This document shows positions 56,846 through 64,000 of a stretch of 64,000 nucleotides of DNA, in pieces. Each line of letters starts with the position of its first letter. Positions within the stretch are counted from its first letter, which is position 1. The notes beneath the pieces were generated by a model. It did no database searches and was not told the DNA's origin. It was given only the letters and a program-made list of their open reading frames with translations. The DNA is from Pyropia haitanensis (Eukaryota; Rhodophyta; Bangiophyceae; Bangiales; Bangiaceae): assembly GCA_008729055.1 (NCBI GenBank), contig SDUX01000001.1:3751631-3815630 (forward strand), given 5' to 3'. Position numbers and translations under genes: made by a program.

Positions 56846-57982
56846 GGGACAACGCCGGCAGCGGCGGCGGCGGCGCCCATTGTCGTGACGTTACCCCCCC
56901 CCCCCCTCCCCCCCCCCCGCGGTCGCCGCCGCGGTGCGCGACGCGGCGGCGGCGGTCGCACCCCCCGCGGCACGCGCGCGGCTCGACGCACTCGCCGCCG
57001 CGCTCGCGGCGGCGGCGTCGCCCGCGGCCGGCGCGCCCGTCGCGGTGCGGCTCGCCGCGGGGCGGGCCGCCGCGGCGCTCGCAGACGCGCGTGCCGATGC
57101 TGCCGCCGCTGTTGCGGGTGCGGTGGCGGTGGTGGGCGGCTGGGGGAGGGTGGGCGGGCGGGATGGGGAGGGGGGTGCGGGGGGGGGCACCGGGACGGCA
57201 GCCAATGTGGCCAGCGGGGGAGGGGGGGGGGGGGGGGGGGGTGCTGCGAGCGACGCCGACAGCACCAGCGACAGCGACTGGGAGGGGGTAGTCGAGTACG
57301 AGGAGGACGTGTTTGACGCGCCCGCCGTGCCGGCGGCGGCGGCGGCGGCGGCGGCGCCCGCCGCGGCGGCCGCCACCGTGCCCGCGTCGGTGGCGGCCGC
57401 GACGGTCGCGCGTGGGGCGGCCGCGGCGGGCGGCAGCCGCCACCGCGCCGTCGCGCCGCTGCCGCCGTGGCTCGCGGCGCCTGGAGTGGCCGCGCCCGCC
57501 GGCGGCGACACGGCCGTCGACGACGACGGCGACCGCGATGGCGGTGATGGTGGCGACCGCGACGGCGGTGACGGCGGCGGCGGTGGTGGTGGCGGCCGCG
57601 GCCGCGGCGTCGGTGCCGGTTTGGCCGGCGACGGCGGTGGCGGTGACGCCGCTGGGGAGCGCCGCGACCCGCACGCCCGCGACGCCGACGCGGCCGGCGG
57701 CACCGCCGCGGCGGTGGCACTCGTCGCCCGCAGCGCGGGCGCCGCGGCGTCGACGGCAGCGGCGGCAGCAGCGGCGGCGGCGGCGGCGGCAGCCGCAGTG
57801 CCGGCAGCGCCGGCAGACTCCCCGGCGGCGGCTGGCGCGGCCGGCGGCGGCGGCGTCGGCGGCGGCGGCCGCCGCCGCGGGGGCATCGCGTTTGGCGCCC
57901 GCGGCGTCAGCAACGCCCTCCCCGGCGGCCACGCGTCGGACTGGGCGGCGGCCGCCACGGCGGGCGTGGCGGGTGGCGGCGT

Positions 57983-58014
<32 letters not shown>

Positions 58015-58097
58015 GGCCGCGGCGGCCGGCCAAGCGGCCGCCGACGCCCAAGCAGCGCATCGCGGCGCTGCTCAAGCGCCGGCCGCCGCCACGGTGA
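55604..58097 (+). CDS. Ala/Gly/Pro-rich orphan protein
   Basis: I do not recognise this protein. ATG 55604 follows the C/T-rich leader and gives MVLDAAALAALRDTVGALL. There follow a long poly-Gly tract (about 55815-55872), then helical Ala-rich blocks (PLLAVVRPLGVPGVAEAF, AAWVAADALWARSRSFRAA, FADGLLAEVAAAP) broken by poly-Pro (about 56524-56578). The frame must change in the C runs at about 56894-56920 to continue into ARARLDALAAALAAAASP. An acidic patch follows (STSDSDWEGVVEYEEDVFD), then Gly/Asp-rich linker and a basic end (RPAKRPPTPKQRIAALLKRR). The helical blocks, acidic patch and basic tail suggest a real protein, perhaps a scaffold. Function unknown. Confidence 0.5.
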
Positions 58098-58191
58098 GGG
58101 GGGGGGGGGGGGGGGGGGCGGCGGCGTCTGCTGCTGTTGCTGGTCTGTGTCGGCTTCTGCTGCTGCTGCGGTTGCTGGTCTCTGCTTGTGC

Positions 58192-59153
58192 TGGGATATG
58201 TCCTGGTCCTGGTTGTGCCTCTGCGGCTACCTGTCGCCGCCGGCCATGCCGTTCTACCCCGACGCTGTCCGCGACGACGTTGCTTGCCAGCGCGTGTGCT
58301 TGGGCACGGCTGGCGACCGCCACGTTTTGTCTGCCGTGGTCGTCGACGCGGCATTCGGATGCGGCAGGGGTGGCGACCCGCTTTGTGGGGAGGTGTGTGC
58401 AGGTACGCTCTGCTCAGGGGGGGGGATGGAAAGAGGGAAGGTAGCGGCGGCTGCGGCGGCGGGAGAGTGTCTGTGGACCATGGACAGGGACACGCGGCCT
58501 TCCCGCCCGCCGCCCCAGCCCTCTGCTGCCGCACGGCGGCCATCCCTTCCGCCATGGATGCGGCTGTGGTTGCGGTGACGCCGCCGAGCCGCGCCGCCGC
58601 CGCTCGCGCGGCGGGCGTGGCGCGCACACTGGCGCCGCGTCGGCTGCCACCGCGGTGATCGTGACTGGCCGAGGCTTAGCCGACGGCAACAATCCAGGTG
58701 GGTGGGGGCATTCTCGTCGATGGGACGGGCTTGCGCGGGGGGCAGGGGCAGCCGCTGCTGGCTGCCCTCGGTGCTGACGCTGTAGCGGCCGCCGCGACTG
58801 CAACGCCCACTGCACGGGCGTTGTGGGGGCGGCTGCAGCTGCGCGGTGGCCGCCCCGCCATGCGCGCTGTCGACTTCGCCGGCCAGACGGCTCCCTGCGC
58901 TGACCCGCTGCGTCCCTGGCGCTGTGGGGAATGGCGCGGCGCCACTGCCTCTGCCGCCCCCCGCCGGCGGGGATTGCGCGCGCTCTGACGCGCGTTGACC
59001 CGCGGCGGGTGCTGTGGACGGTTCACCCCAGCGCTGCCCGCCGTCTGGGCGTGGATGAGGCCACGTTGGTGAAGACGTCGGCGGCTGCAGCTGCGGCCGC
59101 CGTCGCAGCCGTAGCCCCCGCGGTTGCTGGATGCGGCAGGGCCGTTTGCTGAC
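58192..59153 (+). other. Possible coding relic or multi-exon gene of unknown type
   Basis: Several frames give less biased pieces in order: PAMPFYPDAVRDDVACQRV near 58243, GGGILVDGTGLRGGQG near 58708, and VDPRRVLWTVHPSAARRLG near 58996 ending at a stop at 59150-59152. The first piece is followed by AG and GTACG near 58401, and an AATCCAG site precedes the second near 58690. They could be exons of one gene, but I cannot join them into one convincing protein or name a family. Confidence 0.2.
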
Positions 59154-59713
59154 ACGTGTTGGAAGTGCTACGTCCGTCCTATCCCGTGTGCACGAAGGGC
59201 CAATCAGACGCCGTTCTGAATGTCACAAACAGAGCCTGGTGCGCACAAGACGGTGGCGGTCAGGCGACAGACACCCTGCCGCTTGACATGCTCTTGTTGC
59301 TCTGCTCAGTACTTCACGTCATGGTCGTATGTACGCAGGGCGTACGTTGCTCGACCGCACGGCCACTGGAGACAAGCAAAAAAAAACAACAGAGTATGCT
59401 GGGGCGCATCGTGTCGAGAGTGGGAGTCCGCACTCGCATCCGCAACCCGCCAACCCAATTTCGGGCCGATTCCTGAACCTCGCGAAAAGCGCCTGAATCG
59501 CGCCACTTTAAGTGTCTGGAGCCACGTTTCGCCTTCGTGGCACTACTATGGGCGAATGTCGCCGATAGTCCACGTTCGCGCAGCTCTCTAGAAACACGGC
59601 CACCGACAGAGGAAACCGGGAAAAGGAGGAAAAAATGGTCTTGAGGAGAGAAGAAGAACTGGCCAGAGGTGTACAAACAGAGTGTCCAAAGGGCGAAGAC
59701 CACAGCCCCCACC
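59154..59713. other. Balanced-composition intergenic segment
   Basis: AT-richer stretch between the possible relic and the minus-strand orphan. It contains an A run near 59380 and GGCCAATCAG near 59199. No gene seen. Confidence 0.35.
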
Positions 59714-61493
59714 CTACACCCCCTCCGGCTGCCGCCACTCGTCCTCCACAGGGGGCAGCCCCCCCCCCATCGGCCACCCTCCTCATCCCGGCGGCGCCGG
59801 CGCCTGCGGCGCCACCCCCCCCCCCCCCCCCCCCCCCGCTCGACCGCCCCGCCGCCCGCCGCCCCCCCCCGCGCCGCGTCGGCCGCCGCGCCGTCGCCGC
59901 CCCTCTCCTGTTCCACGCCGCCGGCGCCGAGCGGCGTCGCCGGCCGCGACACCATCTCCGTATCCGACGCGGCGGCGCCGTCGGCAGCGGCAGAGTCAGT
60001 CGGCGTCGTGGCCATTGGCGACGCCGTCGACGATGGCGGCAGCGGCAACGGCTGCGGCAGCGGCGGCACCTCCGCCGCGGCCGCCGGTGTCCCTGCCGGC
60101 AACGGCAGCGGCGGCGGCGGCGGCGGCGGCGCCATGCCTGTCGTCGCACCCCTCGCCGCGGTCTCCGCCGGCGCGGTCGCCAGCGCGGTGCCGCCGCCAG
60201 CGGGCGGGCCAGCCGGCACGGCGGGTGCCCCCCCCGCCTCCCCCGCCGCAACGTCCCCGCCCGCCACCCGCACGGGCCCGCCACCGCCCGACGCCACCGC
60301 CCGGGCCTTGCCGCCCGCCGGCGAGCGGTGCGGCGGCGGCGACGCCTCCCGCCCGCGCTTGACGCCCGTCAGCGGTGGCGGCGGCGGCGCCGCCGGTGCG
60401 GCCGCCGCCGGTGCGGCCGCCGCCGCCACCGGCGGCGCCGGCGGCGCCGACGCCGCCGCCGCCGGCACGCCACCCGCCGGCGGCCCGGCGGCGGCCGCCA
60501 CCACCGGCGGCGGCGCCGGCGCGCCACGGCCCGCGTCGGCGGCCGCCGCGGAGGCAGCGCACACGGGGGTGCCGGTGGCGCCGCCGCGCCCCCCCCCCCC
60601 AGCGGCAGCCACCCCCCCCCCCGCCGCCGCCGGCAGCGGCGGCGCAAACGCCCCCTCCCCACCCCCCCCCGGCGGGCGGCCGCCGCGGCCGCCGCCCCCC
60701 CCCCCAAGCTCGCGGCGTTGCCCACGTCGACGCCCGACGGCGGGGTCCCCCCGCCCACGCCGGGCGGTACCCCCCCACTTCCCCCTCCGCCGCTGCCGCC
60801 GGCCGCGGCGGGGTGGTCCCCCCGCCACCGCCGCCGCCACCGCCGCCACCGCCGCCACCGCGGCCGCCCGGCGCGGCGGCCACCACCGCTTCGGGCCCGA
60901 GCGTCCGCTCCAGGTACGCGTCGAGGAGCGCCGCGACGCGTCGCGACACGCCGTCGGCCGTCGGGGGCACCCCCCCCCCCCCGGGGCCACCCCCCCCGCC
61001 CCCCCCCCCCCCCCGCCCCCCTCCCGGCGGCGCGGTCCCCCCCCCCCACCCGACGCCGCCCCCGCCGTCGCTGTCGCTCCCGCTGCAGCTGCCGCTCAAC
61101 CCCCCCCCACCCCCCCCCCCCCCCCCCCCCGGCGCCCCCCCTCCCCCCCCCCCCGCCGGCGGCGCGGCCGCAGCCGGAGGGAACCGCCGAGCGCGTCGAC
61201 GCCCGTGGCGGCCGCCGCGGCGGCGCGGCGCGGGCTCGCCGGCACCCCCGGCGCGCGCGGCGGCTTGGCGCGCGCGGCGGCAGACAGGCCCGGCGGCGGC
61301 GTCGACGGCGCCGGCGACGGCCGGCCAGACCGGAGGGACCAGTCGTGGACGGTCGCGCGGAGCGCCGACAGCGGCGCGTCGTCGTCATCGTCGCCGGCGG
61401 GGGGGGGGGACGGCGTCCGCGAGGGGGGAGAGGGAGGGGGAGAGGGGCGCCGCCGCCGCTGCCGCCGCCGCCGCTGCCGCCGCCGCCGCCGCA

Positions 61494-61546
<53 letters not shown>

Positions 61547-61944
61547 CGCCGCCGCTGCCGGGAGGGGGGGGGAGGGCGCCGCCGCCGCCGCCGCCGGGGC
61601 GGGGCCGAGCGGCGGCCGCGGCGGGGGCGTAGGGGGGGGCGCCGCCGCCGCCGCGGGGATGGGCGTCGACGGCGTCGGCGGCAGCGGCAGCGGCAGGGGG
61701 CCGACGCCACGGCCGCCGCCGCGCGCCGCCGCCGCGACACCAGGCGGGGAGGGCGGGGACGGCGCCGCCGCCGCCGCCGCCGTCGTCGTCGCGTCTATCG
61801 CGGCCGGCGCGGCCGGCGGCGGCGCCACGCCCGTCGCTGCCGGTGCGGCCGTGCCGCCCGCTGCCGCCAGAGGCGCCAGCGGCGCCGCCGCCGATGCTGG
61901 GGCGGCGGCGGCGGCGGTGGCGGCAGCGCCGGCGGCGGGCGGCA

Positions 61945-61987
<43 letters not shown>

Positions 61988-62086
61988 GCCGCCAGCGGCG
62001 CCCGCGCCAGCAGCGGTGGCGCCGTCGGCGGGTGCCGCGGGGGGTACCCGCCCGGCGGCCGCCGACGGCACCGCGTGGGTGGCCAT
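59714..62086 (-). CDS. Low-complexity orphan protein with nuclear-type basic motif
   Basis: Not recognised, and the frame is broken at several C/G runs. A start at 62086 gives MATHAVPSAAAGRVPP, with a C/T-rich tract on this strand just upstream. Informative islands in order are DDDDAPLSALRATVHDWSLR, SGSCSGSDSDGG, GVSRRVAALLDAYLERTLGP, GVKRGREASPPPHRSP (basic, nuclear-signal-like) and SDTEMVSRPATPLG. They lie in different frames separated by G/C runs. In the frame reached after the last G run (about 59760), the sequence reads PVEDEWRQPEGV and stops at 59714-59716. The islands are too specific to be chance shadows in this GC background, so a real gene is likely, but its exact reading needs corrected sequence. 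Function unknown; possibly nuclear. Confidence 0.4.
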
Positions 62087-64000
62087 GGCCCGCACCCCCC
62101 CCCGCCCCCCCCGCCTATGCCTCCTCCCGCCCTCTTTGTCCTGCCTCCCCACACCTGCGCAGCCCCCCCTCCCCCGGGTGCAAGGGGCGGGGAGGGGGGG
62201 AGGAAGGTGGGGGGCGACGTCGAGTTGCGTCGAGCCGCGTCGGGTCGGGGCGGGTCGGGTCGGGCCTGGCCGCGGGTGACCGGCGCCGTGTCGGGGCGCC
62301 CGCGGCCGCGGCAGGGTGGTGGCCCCCACAGCGGCGACCGCCTCGGTGGACAGGACGGGAAACAAACGAGATGCGAAACAAGGAGAGCGGGATGAAGGGG
62401 AGGAGGATAAAGGGGAATGGGATGATGGGGAAGGGGATGAAGGGGAGGGGGAGAAAAGAGGGTGGGGGGGGGCGGAGCGACCAGACGGCCGCCGCGCCGC
62501 CGCGCCGACGCGCCCGCGAATGCGTGTGGTGCGCGGCCGGCGCACGCGCGTGGGCAACGGGGGCAAGAGCGGGATAGGGGCAGGGGAAAAGAAGGAGGAT
62601 GGGAGGGAGGGCGCGGGGAAAGAAAGAGGGAGGGAGGGGGAGGCCGGGCGGGTCGCCGGGGACGGGGGGGGGGTTGCGACGGCTGTGGCGGCCGCGCGAT
62701 CGCGACGGCGGGCGGCCGCCACCCTGTGCGCGGAAGGAGGGGGGTGGGGCCGCCGTGGCGGCGGAGGGAGGGCGGTCTGCCGGCCCGGGTTTTGGCGAGT
62801 CCTGGCGACGCGTGGCCGTGCCCTTTTCAAAGCTGGACTCCAAAAGAGTGTTTGTAAAAACGATCCGGCAGTGAAGAGCGACCCGGTATCCAACTGAAAA
62901 GGCAGGATAGAATTTGACCATAATGTCCATTTTCTGCACCAATTACCATATGTGTACTTATCGATTGACAACCTCTGGGCGGGGACGTCCGGCTGACCCT
63001 CGTGGAAATCTCCCACCCTTGAAGCAGTTCATCCAGCCACAGGACCGCTGCAGGGACGAAAGTGGGCGCTCATCCGTCACGCGACGCACGGAGGGACCCG
63101 TTTTCACCGCCAACAGGTGTGCGCGCGCCCGACGCGAGCCGTCCTGTCCACGCAGGCGATCCGGCAGCCGACAGCCGCACGCTGAGACGTCCCAAGAGCG
63201 AATGCCAGCACGTATTTCCAACTCCGGATGGCCCTTTGACCGCCCCCGTCAGCGGCGCGGCGTTGCCGCCAGTGTCGCCCCCGCTCGAATGATCCCTGCG
63301 AGTGAGCGGTGCAGAAAGCGACGCCGCGGGCCAAACAAGATTCTTTGAACTGCGTTTGGGGTCCACCCTACCCCAGTCGCGCTGGCCCTTGGGCATCCGC
63401 GCCAGCAGCGGCGGATGGCGACCTGCTCGCCGCGCCCGCCCGCCGCCGCCACTAGCGGCAGCCGCGTGTAGGCACGCGGAGAGCGTAGCGGCTCCTGGAT
63501 GGTGCGGGGGGGATGGTCGGGGGGGGGGTGGTTGCTGCGTTGACCGCTCTTGCAATGGTCGTGGAGCGCATCTGGGTGGCGGGGTTCCTCGCACGACCAC
63601 TGCGGACACGGCCCGTGCCGCCCCGCGTCGCCAGCCCATGGGCCACTCGGGGGAGCCACTGAGCCCGGTCCAACAGACCGCGCCCGGGCTTGTGCGTGGG
63701 GCAGCTATCTTTGACCGTTCGGTTGATGAGTGACGCTGTGGATCCCGTGGACACCGCAACCGGGGCTGCGCCTCTCAGCCAGCCTTTTTCTCCAGGGTAC
63801 GCGAGCCCCGACCTGCTGTCACGGTGATCCCTCGCCTAGTCGCGCTGCTGGGGACCTTCCTCGCGGTTCTGGGGCTCGCCGGAATGTGCTCCCGTCGGTC
63901 TTGCCCCTCCTCGTGGCGGGGGAGGTTAACGAGCGGTTATCCACGGCTGGTGCGGGCGAGGCGTCGCCAGCGAGGTCCCCCCGCGCCTTCTTTGTATTCT
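62087..64000. other. Intergenic or unannotated right end
   Basis: 62.1-62.8 kb is G/A-rich, the likely leader and promoter side of the minus-strand orphan. 62.85-63.3 kb is balanced composition without a recognisable protein. A short frame at 63726-63827 (MSDAVDPVDTATGAAPLSQ onwards, 33 residues) is open but too short to call. The window ends without a clear gene. Confidence 0.4.

Noticed and set aside
63726..63827. Short 33-codon open frame near the right end
   Set aside because: Too short, no homologue recognised, and no leader or neighbour to support it.

Overview
This window is nuclear DNA of a eukaryote with extreme GC bias, packed with poly-C/poly-G runs and GCN/GGN triplet repeats. 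The recognisable genes are eukaryotic: a plant/fungal-type plasma-membrane P-type ATPase, a SNAP33-like Qb+Qc SNARE, a Cdh1/FZR anaphase-promoting-complex activator, a septin, a PH-plus-pseudokinase, a C2H2 zinc-finger protein and a cytosolic thioredoxin. Several have short spliceosomal introns. High GC, few small introns, a plant-like SNARE together with a septin, and Ala/Gly/Pro-rich proteins suggest an alga; a bangiophyte red alga (Porphyra/Pyropia type) fits best, but this is inference. I saw no rRNA, tRNA, CRISPR, organellar gene or intact transposon.

Layout. 1-2.97 kb: no supported gene. 2.97-4.28 kb (+): unrecognised beta-rich protein, convergent with a five-finger C2H2 protein (4.9-7.6 kb, -). 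7.6-13.8 kb: large gene-poor stretch with small tandem repeats. 13.8-36.8 kb: a run of same-strand (+) genes: thioredoxin, prolyl-oligopeptidase-family protein, large Ala-rich orphan, PH-pseudokinase, Qbc-SNARE, P3A ATPase. 36.8-40 kb: gene-poor. 40.0-43.0 kb (+): Cdh1/FZR, convergent with a class-I methyltransferase (43.9-44.8 kb, -), which is divergent from a DUF1749-type alpha/beta hydrolase (45.3-46.6 kb, +). 47.7-49.1 kb (-): secreted Cys-rich repeat protein. 49.1-52.5 kb: gene-poor, with an AT-richer island holding a foldback element and a decayed ORF. 52.5-54.1 kb (-): septin with a membrane-type C-terminus, divergent from an orphan (55.6-58.1 kb, +). 59.7-62.1 kb (-): second low-complexity orphan. 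The rest is intergenic.

Gene structure. Eight introns (169-452 bp) could be placed exactly, because joining the exons restores protein-family motifs. Six of the eight donors read GTACGT and the other two GTATG. Most start codons lie just downstream of a C/T-rich leader, and long A/T homopolymers cluster in gene 3' flanks. At least eight genes are open only if the frame changes inside or beside a long G or C run. Homopolymer length errors in the assembly are the simplest explanation; the affected proteins otherwise look functional.

The genes do not form one pathway. Membrane traffic and cell division are represented side by side (SNARE, septin, Cdh1, proton pump). The most interesting items are the septin with hydrophobic C-terminal segments, the PH-pseudokinase, the Cys-rich protein with near-identical 114-bp repeats, and the GTACGT splice-donor preference.
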